DNA of 12,945 bases from Deltaproteobacteria bacterium. GTDB taxonomy: Bacteria; Desulfobacterota; Desulfobacteria; Desulfobacterales; ETH-SRB1. This document shows positions 7,114 through 12,945 of the stretch, in pieces. Below the pieces are notes generated by a model. The model did not search any database. It had not been told where the DNA came from and saw only the letters and a list, made by a program, of their open reading frames with translations. The translations under genes and the position numbers were made by a program. Location of the stretch: positions 1 through 12,945 of the forward strand of contig JAJSZO010000057.1 of NCBI GenBank assembly GCA_030262795.1. The letters run 5' to 3'. The stretch's first letter is position 1, and the number at the start of each line of letters is the position of its first letter.

Positions 7114-7305
7114 GGAACGTGGACGAAATAACTTTCCCAACTATGCATCACAGCTTCAGGCCGCCTTTGTCAAATCTCAAATCCAGGCTCAAATCACAAA
7201 AATCTTGAAATAGCTCGCTATTCCATCAACTTTTGTGATCTGAGATAGAACAAATTCGACCCAAATCTGTGCGCCTACTTGAGGAAGTTAATTCGTCCAC
7301 GTTCC
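7114..7305 (+). mobile_element. Palindromic MITE-like element, copy 3 (192 bp)
   Basis: The inverted termini match at 22 of 25 positions and are flanked by direct TTA repeats (7111-7113 and 7306-7308). The outer 14 bases, GGAACGTGGACGAA, are identical on both ends. Interior blocks are TATGCATCACAGCTTCAGGC on the left and ATCTGTGCGCCTACTTG on the right. The core pairs ATCACAAAA with TTTTGTGAT, and AATAGC with GCTATT around a TC turn. There is no ORF. It separates the DUF4338 gene from the divergent lipoprotein gene and is the best-preserved long copy. Confidence 0.9.
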
Positions 7306-7368
7306 TTAACATATTGTATGCTGTGATTTAATTTCAGGCAAGTTGATTTTATTCAGAAAGGAAATATT

Positions 7369-8280
7369 ATGATTTTAAGTTATAAAAGGATATTGAACAT
7401 TAGTCTCTGTATATTAGGATTTTTTATTTTTATTGTTGGGTGCGAAGATAAGAATAAGACAACAGCGTCGCACAAAGAGATTGCCATTGTAGGAAATGTT
7501 ACCATTTTGGATATTAAAGAAAATTACGAGACCTTGAATATTCAGAGTCCTGTTTTGAGTGCTACAATCTTTGAGTCTAAAGATGTTACAAACTATACTT
7601 ATTTGTTGCTCGAAGATAAAACCGGCAAGGTATGGGCGGCCATTCCAAAAACACCGGTCAAGACCGGAGATGAAATAGCAATTACCGATATCGCGGTTAT
7701 GAAAGATTTTTACAGCAAAACTCTTGAAAAAACTTTTGATATCATATTGTTTGCCGTTCCTTCAGAAGGATGTCCTTTTAAAGATGAGATGGGAGGCGAA
7801 ATTGTTTCTGAAACGAATTCAAACATGATGCCAGGCAAAATGCCTCCGGCTACGATGTCTCCGGATATGATGTCTCCGGCCCCTACGCCTCATGGTGCTA
7901 TGCCTGCTATGGGGGGCACAAAGAAATCCGGAGCAGCTCTTCAGGATATAAAAGTTAGTAAAGCTGTTGGAGAGGATGCTTATACAATAGAGGAAATTTA
8001 TTCCAAAAAGGAAGAACTGTCTCAGAAAACTGTTATTGTTCGAGCGATAGTTGTAAAATTTATGCCTCAGATTATGGGAAAGAACTGGATTCATATTCAG
8101 GATGGAACCGGTAGCGCTGAAAAAGGGAATCATGATATTGCGGTGAGTACCCTTGACACCGTAGAAACAGGTAAAGAAATTATAGTTAAAGGAATACTCG
8201 GAATCAACAAAGATTTTGGAATGAGCTGCGCTTTTAGTACGCTTATTGAAGAGGCTTCAATCACACCCTCTCATCAATAG
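7369..8280 (+). CDS. Lipoprotein with two OB-fold-like domains and a Met/Pro-rich linker
   Basis: This 303-residue protein starts at an ATG with AGAAAGGAAA 5 bases upstream. A hydrophobic N-terminus ends in the lipobox IVGC, so Cys25 should be lipidated and the protein membrane-anchored outside the cytoplasm. Domain 1 (about 36-130) has the pattern GNVTILD, YTYLLLEDKTGKVWAAIP, VKTGDEIAI, MKDFYSKTLEKTFDIILF, which is the NrfJ-like OB-type module. A linker (152-182) contains eight methionines, many prolines and one histidine (MMPGKMPPATMSP). Domain 2 (about 190-293) has a second OB pattern: KTVIVRAIVVKF, NWIHIQDGTGSAEKGNHDIA, GKEIIVKGILGINKDFG. NrfJ-like proteins occur with cytochromes and redox enzymes, but no such partner is adjacent. 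Metal binding by the Met-rich linker is inference. Its last 20 bp overlap the end of the convergent citrate synthase gene. Confidence 0.8.
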   Translation: MILSYKRILNISLCILGFFIFIVGCEDKNKTTASHKEIAIVGNVTILDIKENYETLNIQSPVLSATIFESKDVTNYTYLLLEDKTGKVWAAIPKTPVKTGDEIAITDIAVMKDFYSKTLEKTFDIILFAVPSEGCPFKDEMGGEIVSETNSNMMPGKMPPATMSPDMMSPAPTPHGAMPAMGGTKKSGAALQDIKVSKAVGEDAYTIEEIYSKKEELSQKTVIVRAIVVKFMPQIMGKNWIHIQDGTGSAEKGNHDIAVSTLDTVETGKEIIVKGILGINKDFGMSCAFSTLIEEASITPSHQ

Positions 8281-9547
8281 GTATGTATTTTTTTTCAATT
8301 GGCCCCATGAATATTTGTCGAGGCCTTTGGAGTTTCCAGTTAGCTCCGTCCATACTTTCTTTCCACTGAGCTATCCAACCGGGCAGCCTGCCGATTGCGA
8401 ACATAACTGTGAACATGTTTGTCGGGATTCCAATGGCGCGCAAAACTATGCCGCTGTAAAAATCTACGTTTGGATAAAGATTTTTTTCTATAAAATAGTC
8501 ATCATTTAAAGCAACCTCTTCAAGCTCTTTTGCAATATCAAGTAAGTGATCGTGAATATTGAGCTTTACAAGAACCTTGTCACACATTTTTTTCATTATT
8601 TTGGACCGCGGATCATATGTCTTGTAAACTCTGTGCCCAAAACCCATCAGCTTGTATGGATCATTTTTGTCTTTTGCTTTTTCAATTATTGTTTTTACAC
8701 TATCGCTGCTTTCGGCAATTTCTGAAAGCATTTCAATAACTGCCTGATTAGCGCCGCCATGCAACGGTCCCCATAGCGCTGCGATTCCGGCAGAAATTGC
8801 AGCATAAAGATTAACTCTGCCGCTGCCAACCATCCTTACAGCGGACGTTGAACAGTTCTGTTCATGATCAGCGTGTAGAATCCAGAAGACATTTAAAGCT
8901 CGAACTATATCTTTATCTATATGATAAGGTCTGACAACATTATCAAACATCATGTTAAGGAAGTTTTCACAATAAGAAAGATCCGGTCTTGGATAAACAA
9001 CCTTATACCCTCTAGATATTTTATAAGACATGGCAGCCAGGGTTCTTACCTTGGATAGAAGTCTTGAGACCGTTATGTTAATCTCTTCTTCTAAAGTCTG
9101 GAGTTCCGGATAAAAGCCTCTTAATGCATTAACCATTGATGATAATATGCCCATTGGATGAGAACCCCTTGGAAAATTCTGAAAAAATGTCTGCATGTCC
9201 TCATGCACAAGGGACTGGTCATTCAGCAATACTGAAAAACGGTTGAGTTCCTTTCTGGTTGGCAGAGTACCATTTATCAAAAGATAAGCTGTTTCTTTAA
9301 AACTTGAGTATTTGGCGAGTTGTTCAATAGGGATGCCGCGATATTTCAGAATTCCCTTTTCACCATCCATATATGTAATGGAACTGCAGCAGCTACCTGT
9401 GTTTGCAAAGCCGGGATCCATTGTAATCAAACCGGTGTTCCGGCGAAGATCCGAAATATCGAAAGCCTTTTCACCTTCTGTACCGGAGATAACAGGAAAT
9501 TTATATGTTTGCCCTTGATATATAAGATCTACATATTCTTTGGCCAT
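8261..9547 (-). CDS. gltA: Citrate synthase, type II (GltA-like)
   Basis: This 428-residue protein is nearly the same length as E. coli GltA. It condenses oxaloacetate and acetyl-CoA to citrate in the cytoplasm, entering the TCA cycle. Signature segments are ILHADHEQNCSTSAVRMVGS (223-242), GPLHGGANQAV (260-270) with the catalytic His, GFGHRVYKTYDPRSK (302-316) with His305, and YPNVDFYSG (358-366) with catalytic Asp362. The N-terminal beta domain (about 1-48, ending DPGFANTGSC) is typical of the hexameric Gram-negative type. I chose the ATG at 9547 because AAAGGA lies about 9 bases upstream and family homology begins there. The frame stays open to 9694 but that part is promoter and element sequence. 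A promoter is proposed at 9588-9616. It is divergent from the gene at 9709 and convergent with the lipoprotein. Confidence 0.95.
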   Translation of the reverse strand: MAKEYVDLIYQGQTYKFPVISGTEGEKAFDISDLRRNTGLITMDPGFANTGSCCSSITYMDGEKGILKYRGIPIEQLAKYSSFKETAYLLINGTLPTRKELNRFSVLLNDQSLVHEDMQTFFQNFPRGSHPMGILSSMVNALRGFYPELQTLEEEINITVSRLLSKVRTLAAMSYKISRGYKVVYPRPDLSYCENFLNMMFDNVVRPYHIDKDIVRALNVFWILHADHEQNCSTSAVRMVGSGRVNLYAAISAGIAALWGPLHGGANQAVIEMLSEIAESSDSVKTIIEKAKDKNDPYKLMGFGHRVYKTYDPRSKIMKKMCDKVLVKLNIHDHLLDIAKELEEVALNDDYFIEKNLYPNVDFYSGIVLRAIGIPTNMFTVMFAIGRLPGWIAQWKESMDGANWKLQRPRQIFMGPIEKKYIPIDERV

Positions 9548-9587
9548 ATTCTTGTGTCCTTTATAAATTTGTTTTTTTAAAAGAGTT

Positions 9588-9616
9588 AAAGTACTATAAA
9601 AAAATATTGCAGTCAA
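9588..9616 (-). promoter_or_regulatory. Candidate sigma70 promoter for citrate synthase
   Basis: On the minus strand, TTGACT (9611-9616) and TACTTT (9588-9593) are separated by 17 bases, about 40 bp before the citrate synthase ATG. The -35 is good and the -10 is weak. It overlaps the -35 of the divergent promoter at 9607-9636. Confidence 0.4.
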
Positions 9617-9636
9617 GTAGTCAGAAATACTATAAT
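9607..9636 (+). promoter_or_regulatory. Candidate sigma70 promoter for the gene at 9709
   Basis: TTGCAG (9607-9612), an 18-base spacer and a perfect TATAAT (9631-9636) lie about 70 bp before the ATG at 9709. The -35 box shares bases with the -35 box of the divergent citrate synthase promoter. Confidence 0.5.
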
Positions 9637-9679
9637 GAACAAAATTGTTGTCATTCCATTTAACGGGATTGTTGATTTT

Positions 9680-9691
9680 TTCGTCCACGTT
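9680..9691 (-). mobile_element. Short solo end of palindromic element family
   Basis: TTCGTCCACGTTC matches the terminal 13 bases of the element family without its last C. It sits 4 bp upstream of the ribosome site of the gene at 9709. No second arm is found nearby. This could be an old, decayed insertion. Confidence 0.5.
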
Positions 9692-9708
9692 CATAGAGGA
9701 GAAGCATT

Positions 9709-10497
9709 ATGTCCTTTAAAGAAAATCTTTTAAAAAAGATTAAAATCGACAGTATATCAAAAGTTGTTCTTAATTCTATAGGCCCTTCCGACAGTGGTAA
9801 AAAGATTGACAAAGAAACAATGCGAAAACTTCTTGAAATGAGCTCTTATAAATTCAGCCGGGAGAGGGATCTTGATCTCTATATAAAGGAAGCTGATAAT
9901 GGTATTGAGAAAATCCTGGTGCTGGATAACGATCTTTCAATTTATAAAACTACTGCTGAAGATGTAGGTATGCGCAAAAGTCCCACTGTAAAGGAAATGC
10001 TCAGCATCCGCAATGTTATCAAAATATTAAATGATAAAGATGTTGTTATCAGTAAAAAAGAGGAATCGCTTAAAACAATTCAAAATGAATTAATAGAAAT
10101 GATAGACCTTTCTTTTAATAAATCTGATATTGAGGAAATTGAAAAAGATGGTTTGGATGCTTTGGAAAAATGGGATGCAGATGGTGTGATGGAATGTCTT
10201 TCTCTGTTTGCTGAATTACTTGGTTACAGGTCTCCGCCTAAGCCCCTGAAAATTATCAATCACATTGTTATGGGCTCTTTAACAAAAAAAGAGAGCGGGG
10301 AAGTTATGTTTGGTCCGGTAGTTATTTACAGCACAACTAATAACTACCTTAAACTTATTGATAAACAGATTGGAAGTCTTGATAAGGCAAAGATAGAACT
10401 TATGCACCATATTGCAGTTGGAAAGGAGGCTGCTCCATTTGAAGGGCCTTTGGTTTTTCAATACCTGAAGGAAGAGGTTTTTAAGCAGAATTTTTGA
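9709..10497 (+). CDS. Hypothetical cytoplasmic protein, 262 aa
   Basis: I do not recognise this protein. It is rich in Lys, Glu, Asp and Ile, with no signal peptide and no membrane segment, so it is probably cytoplasmic and largely helical. Residues about 95-145 (VKEMLSIRNVIKILNDKDVV, then EESLKTIQNELIEMIDLSF) look like helices with coiled-coil tendency. A more ordered C-terminal part includes GYRSPPKPLKIINHIVMGSL (about 171-190) and EVMFGPVVIYSTTN (about 198-211). A good AGGAGA ribosome site lies 7 bases before the ATG, and a TATAAT promoter lies upstream, so it is probably a real expressed gene. It is divergent from citrate synthase and ends 23 bp before the convergent tRNA gene. Confidence 0.75.
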   Translation: MSFKENLLKKIKIDSISKVVLNSIGPSDSGKKIDKETMRKLLEMSSYKFSRERDLDLYIKEADNGIEKILVLDNDLSIYKTTAEDVGMRKSPTVKEMLSIRNVIKILNDKDVVISKKEESLKTIQNELIEMIDLSFNKSDIEEIEKDGLDALEKWDADGVMECLSLFAELLGYRSPPKPLKIINHIVMGSLTKKESGEVMFGPVVIYSTTNNYLKLIDKQIGSLDKAKIELMHHIAVGKEAAPFEGPLVFQYLKEEVFKQNF

Positions 10498-10520
10498 GTT
10501 CAAGAGTAATAATTATTTTG

Positions 10521-10597
<77 letters not shown>

Positions 10598-10605
10598 ATT
10601 TTTTA

Positions 10606-10634
10606 TTTCTAACACTTTGAATATGCCATGTCAA
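10606..10634 (-). promoter_or_regulatory. Promoter of tRNA-Pro
   Basis: On the minus strand a perfect -35 TTGACA (10629-10634) is followed after 17 bases by TAGAAA (10606-10611). This is 8 bases before the mature tRNA 5' end, so transcription would start at or very near it. Confidence 0.7.
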
Positions 10635-10659
10635 GAGATGGTGCGCTGTTCATTTTACT

Positions 10660-11571
10660 ATGACTTCAAAAAATATACTAAGACCTGCTCGACTTAAACC
10701 TGGCGATAAAGTCGGAATCGCTGCTCCAGCGAGCCATTTTGATATGGAGAATTATAATTCCGGTGTTCATGTTTTGGAATCAATGGGATTCTATGTATCT
10801 GTTTCAGATGATATATTTGACAGAAACAGATATTTTGCGGGGTCTGATGTTCACAGGGCAAATTTGCTGAATAAACTTTTTGCGGACAGTTCAATAAAGG
10901 CTATTGTTTGTGCAAGAGGAGGATATGGCTCAATAAGAATTCTTCCATTATTGGATTATAACATCATACGGAATAATCCAAAGATTTTTGTTGGATTCAG
11001 TGATGTGTCTGCAATTTTATCTGCGATATATACAAAGTGCGGTCTTGTGGCATTTCATGGCCCAATGGTAACAACCCTGTCTGATGCTTCTCAAAAGACG
11101 AAAGAATCAATGACGGCTACTTGTTTTTCAGACACCAGGCTTGAAATAACAATAGAAAAAAGTATTGTACTCAGACATGGTTCGGCTTCAGGCATTGTTT
11201 CAGGAGGGAATCTTGCAACTTTATGCCATCTAACGGGGACTCTTTTTGAGCCCTGTTTTAAAGATCATATTCTTTTTCTTGAAGACAGGAGAGAGTCTGT
11301 CTATAAAATTGACAGGATGCTGACTCAGATGAAAATGGCCGGATGTTTTGACGGTATTGTCGGCCTTGTTACAGGTTTGTTTGAAGATTGCGGTGAGATG
11401 AAAGAAGTTTTTAGTGTTATTGATAATATTTTCAAGGACGAGGATATTCCTATTCTTGCCGGTCTTGAAGCAGGACATGGGAGAAACAATATTACTATTC
11501 CGTTTGGGATTACAGCAACTCTTGATTCTGATAAGCATTTACTTTCATTTCATGAGGTTGCTACAGCATAA
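10660..11571 (+). CDS. ldcA: LD-carboxypeptidase, peptidase family S66 (LdcA/MccF-like)
   Basis: This 303-residue protein has the full S66 length. The N-terminal domain begins LKPGDKVGIAAPAS (12-25), then CARGGYGSIRILPLLD (84-99) and the nucleophile motif VGFSDVSAIL with Ser114. The C-terminal domain supplies ILFLEDRRE with Glu208 and GLEAGHGRNNITIPFG with His273, completing the Ser-Glu-His triad. The family removes the terminal D-Ala from murein tetrapeptides during recycling in the cytoplasm; MccF relatives cleave microcin C. No signal peptide is seen, which fits a cytoplasmic LdcA. The ATG at 10660 lacks a clear ribosome site, so the start is less certain. A serine hydrolase follows on the same strand after a heptamer repeat array, which suggests a shared role in peptidoglycan turnover. 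Confidence 0.9.
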   Translation: MTSKNILRPARLKPGDKVGIAAPASHFDMENYNSGVHVLESMGFYVSVSDDIFDRNRYFAGSDVHRANLLNKLFADSSIKAIVCARGGYGSIRILPLLDYNIIRNNPKIFVGFSDVSAILSAIYTKCGLVAFHGPMVTTLSDASQKTKESMTATCFSDTRLEITIEKSIVLRHGSASGIVSGGNLATLCHLTGTLFEPCFKDHILFLEDRRESVYKIDRMLTQMKMAGCFDGIVGLVTGLFEDCGEMKEVFSVIDNIFKDEDIPILAGLEAGHGRNNITIPFGITATLDSDKHLLSFHEVATA

Positions 11572-11573
11572 AT

Positions 11574-11652
11574 GGTTTACGGTTTACGGTTTACGGTTAA
11601 CTGTTAACCGATAACCGTGAACCGACAACCGTGAACCGTGAACCGTGAACCG
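11574..11652. repeat. Imperfect heptamer array with inverted halves
   Basis: Three GGTTTAC units and one GGTTAAC (11574-11601) are followed, after TG, by seven units of the form NNAACCG (11604-11652): TTAACCG, ATAACCG, TGAACCG, ACAACCG and three TGAACCG. The second half is the approximate reverse complement of the first, so the array can fold as a hairpin. It fills the gap between the stop of ldcA and the start of the serine hydrolase, replacing any ribosome site there. Confidence 0.9.
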
Positions 11653-11656
11653 TAAT

Positions 11657-12724
11657 ATGTTTCGAATTAATGATTTGATGAGAAAGGGCGTAAAAGACAA
11701 AGTATTCCCCGGAGGTGTCCTTTTGGTCTCAAAAAATGATTCGATTATTTTTTTTGAGGCTTATGGATATGCAAATATATTTTCAAAGCGCATAATGACA
11801 AAAAACACTATTTTTGATTTGGCCTCCCTTACAAAGCCTCTTGCAACTACACTGGCAGTGATGAAGTTGATTCAGCAAGGAAAGCTGGATCTTGAGCAAA
11901 ATCTTGGAACAATACTGCCTGAATCTATAGATACGGATAAGAAACAAATAGCTATTAAAAATCTTCTTTGTCATAATTCAGGCTTGCCTGATTATCGACC
12001 ATATTATATTGAGTTACTAAAAATTTCGTATTATTTTCGAAAAAAGGCTTTAAGGGACTTTCTCATAAAGGAGCCCCTTTTACATCCAACAGGTAAAAAT
12101 GTATTATATAGCGACCTTGGATTTATGATTCTTAACTGGGTTGTTGAAAAGGTATCAGGAAGATCTTCAGACTATTTTGTAAATCAAAATATTTACAGGC
12201 CACTTGGGCTTGAGCATCTTTTTTTTGCGAACCTTAATTCTGAGTGTAAGAGAGGTTTTTTTGCCGCCACAGAACTTTGCCCCTGGCGCAAAATACTTCT
12301 TGATGGTTTGGTACATGATGATAATGCCTATGTCGTGGGAGGTATAGAGGGGCATGCCGGTCTTTTCGGGACAGCTATGGATGTGAAGATACTCTTGTTT
12401 TCTCTTTTATCCGCTTTCCATGAATGTTCGTCAAAATTTATTTTTAAAAAGGATTTAATACATAAATTTTTTGAACGGCAACAAGGTTCAGACAGGGCGC
12501 TTGGTTTTGATACACCATCTTTACTTGATTCTAGCTGCGGCAGCCATTTTTCTAAAAGGAGTATAGGGCATCTTGGTTTTACCGGCACATCATTTTGGAT
12601 GGATCTTGACAGGTCAATTATCGTTATACTTTTAACAAACCGTGTACATCCATCACGCGATAATAATAAGATGAAGAAATTCAGGCCGATATTACACAAT
12701 ACCGTGATGGAAATTATTTTGTAA
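11657..12724 (+). CDS. Serine hydrolase, beta-lactamase class C / penicillin-binding-like
   Basis: The product is 355 residues from the ATG at 11657. An in-frame GTG at 11645 lies inside the repeat array and is a poorer start. The active-site SxxK is SLTK (57-60) in FDLASLTKPLATT. The second motif is YSD (151-153) in place of YxN. HLGFTG (305-310) occupies the place of the KTG-like triad. GGIEGHAGLFGTA (228-240) is a usual family block. The family includes esterases, DD-peptidases and class C beta-lactamases, and the sequence does not settle which. No signal peptide is visible, so it may act in the cytoplasm, unlike secreted AmpC. Following an LD-carboxypeptidase, a role with cell-wall peptides is a reasonable inference. 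There is no clear ribosome site. Its stop TAA is also the target duplication of the adjacent palindromic element. Confidence 0.85.
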   Translation: MFRINDLMRKGVKDKVFPGGVLLVSKNDSIIFFEAYGYANIFSKRIMTKNTIFDLASLTKPLATTLAVMKLIQQGKLDLEQNLGTILPESIDTDKKQIAIKNLLCHNSGLPDYRPYYIELLKISYYFRKKALRDFLIKEPLLHPTGKNVLYSDLGFMILNWVVEKVSGRSSDYFVNQNIYRPLGLEHLFFANLNSECKRGFFAATELCPWRKILLDGLVHDDNAYVVGGIEGHAGLFGTAMDVKILLFSLLSAFHECSSKFIFKKDLIHKFFERQQGSDRALGFDTPSLLDSSCGSHFSKRSIGHLGFTGTSFWMDLDRSIIVILLTNRVHPSRDNNKMKKFRPILHNTVMEIIL

Positions 12725-12784
12725 GGAACGTGAATGAAATAACTTCCGCAAGTAGGCGCGCGGAAGTTATTTCATCCACGTTCC
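12725..12784 (-). mobile_element. Minimal palindromic element, copy 4 (60 bp)
   Basis: Two 25-base arms (12725-12749 and 12760-12784) match at 24 positions around a 10-base loop. They start GGAACGTGAATGAAATAACT and are flanked by TAA on both sides (12722-12724 and 12785-12787). The segment CAAGTAGGCGC next to the left arm matches the subterminal end of the long copies in reverse orientation, so this is an internally deleted derivative. It lies directly after the serine hydrolase stop codon and its transcript would form a very stable hairpin, so it may also act as a 3' end or terminator. Confidence 0.88.
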
Positions 12785-12790
12785 TAATGA

Positions 12791-12820
12791 TTGACTTTTT
12801 ACGCATTCATTAATTATAAT
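12791..12820 (+). promoter_or_regulatory. Strong sigma70-like promoter, target beyond or at right edge
   Basis: TTGACT (12791-12796), an 18-base spacer and perfect TATAAT (12815-12820). Downstream is TTAAGGAATACATAAAATGG, which looks like a ribosome site plus start, but the frame from ATG 12876 closes after seven codons inside the heptamer repeat (12887-12921). The promoter probably serves a gene that begins past the window, or one that was disrupted. Confidence 0.55.
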
Positions 12821-12886
12821 AAAAATTTTTTAGAGATTGCCCTCTCGTGTATTGATGTTTTAAGGAATACATAAAATGGCAACATT

Positions 12887-12921
12887 CCTTAAACCTTGAA
12901 CCCTGAACCTTGAACCCTTAA
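12887..12921 (+). repeat. Second heptamer array, CCYTRAA x5
   Basis: The five consecutive 7-base units are CCTTAAA, CCTTGAA, CCCTGAA, CCTTGAA and CCCTTAA. They share the TGAACC core with the array at 11574-11652 but not its G at the unit end. The sequence to the window edge (12922-12945) shows no further unit. Confidence 0.8.
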
Positions 12922-12945
12922 CCGAATAACATATACGCTATTTGT

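Noticed and set aside
7819..8133. 104-codon minus-strand frame inside the lipoprotein gene
   Set aside because: A shadow of the Met/Pro-rich linker, giving Arg/His runs. The plus-strand protein has a lipobox, domains and a ribosome site.
9548..9694. N-terminal extension of citrate synthase to an upstream ATG at 9694
   Set aside because: The extra 49 residues have no family homology, cover both proposed promoters and begin in a mobile-element end. The ATG at 9547 has a ribosome site and gives the family length.
10498..10520. Terminator between the unknown gene and tRNA-Pro
   Set aside because: Only 4-5 bp AT-rich palindromes (TTGAGTTCAA, AATAATTATT) are seen, without a GC stem and T tract.
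10629..10662. Short leader peptide (ATG 10629, 11 codons) overlapping the ldcA start as ATGA
   Set aside because: It has no ribosome site, and the region is better explained as the promoter of tRNA-Pro on the other strand.
11574..11652. CRISPR array
   Set aside because: Units are 7 bp, contiguous, without spacers, and half of them are inverted.
11645..11656. GTG start for the serine hydrolase
   Set aside because: The GTG is part of the heptamer repeat and has no ribosome site. Family-like sequence begins at MFRINDLM from 11657.

Overview
The window is AT-rich, densely coded bacterial chromosome. Gene content and protein style suggest a Desulfobacterota (sulfate-reducer-like, Desulfobacterales-type) genome: a divergent DnaA, a GlcD-type FAD oxidase, a DUF21/CNNM protein, an NrfJ-like OB-fold lipoprotein and an OprP-type porin. 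This assignment is inference from protein character, because no rRNA or marker comparison is possible here.

Layout. Positions 1-1157 (minus) hold the N-terminal part of a phosphate-selective-porin-like outer-membrane protein that runs off the left edge. Positions 1177-1384 hold two abutting palindromic mobile elements. Positions 1381-4135 (minus) hold dnaA followed 25 bp later by a glcD-like oxidase. Positions 4136-4958 are an 823-bp AT-rich non-coding stretch with one complete palindromic element, a gene-tail remnant, a solo element end and a probable terminator. Positions 4959-6962 (minus) hold a DruA-family (DUF4338) gene followed by a DUF21/CNNM membrane protein. Another palindromic element lies at 7114-7305. 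A Met-rich OB-fold lipoprotein (plus) and citrate synthase (minus) then converge and overlap by 20 bp. Citrate synthase is divergent from an unrecognised 262-aa gene, followed by tRNA-Pro(GGG) on the minus strand. The right end has an S66 LD-carboxypeptidase and a SxxK serine hydrolase, separated by a heptamer repeat array, then a 60-bp minimal palindromic element, a strong sigma70-like promoter and a second heptamer array.

The most notable signal is a family of non-coding, hairpin-forming, MITE-like elements. There are four complete copies (1223-1381, 4167-4346, 7114-7305, 12725-12784) and three solo ends. Each complete copy has inverted termini beginning GGAACG and a 3-bp direct duplication, TAA or TTA. 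They sit in gene borders. Two of them abut stop codons so closely that the duplicated target supplies all or part of the stop codon, and one lies 31 bp upstream of dnaA. No recognised DDE transposase is in the window. The DUF4338 gene lies between a solo end and a complete element whose outer flanks are both TTA, which makes it a testable but unproven candidate partner.

The metabolic genes are ordinary housekeeping functions: citrate synthase for the TCA cycle, an FAD hydroxyacid oxidase, and cell-wall turnover by the LD-carboxypeptidase and serine hydrolase pair.
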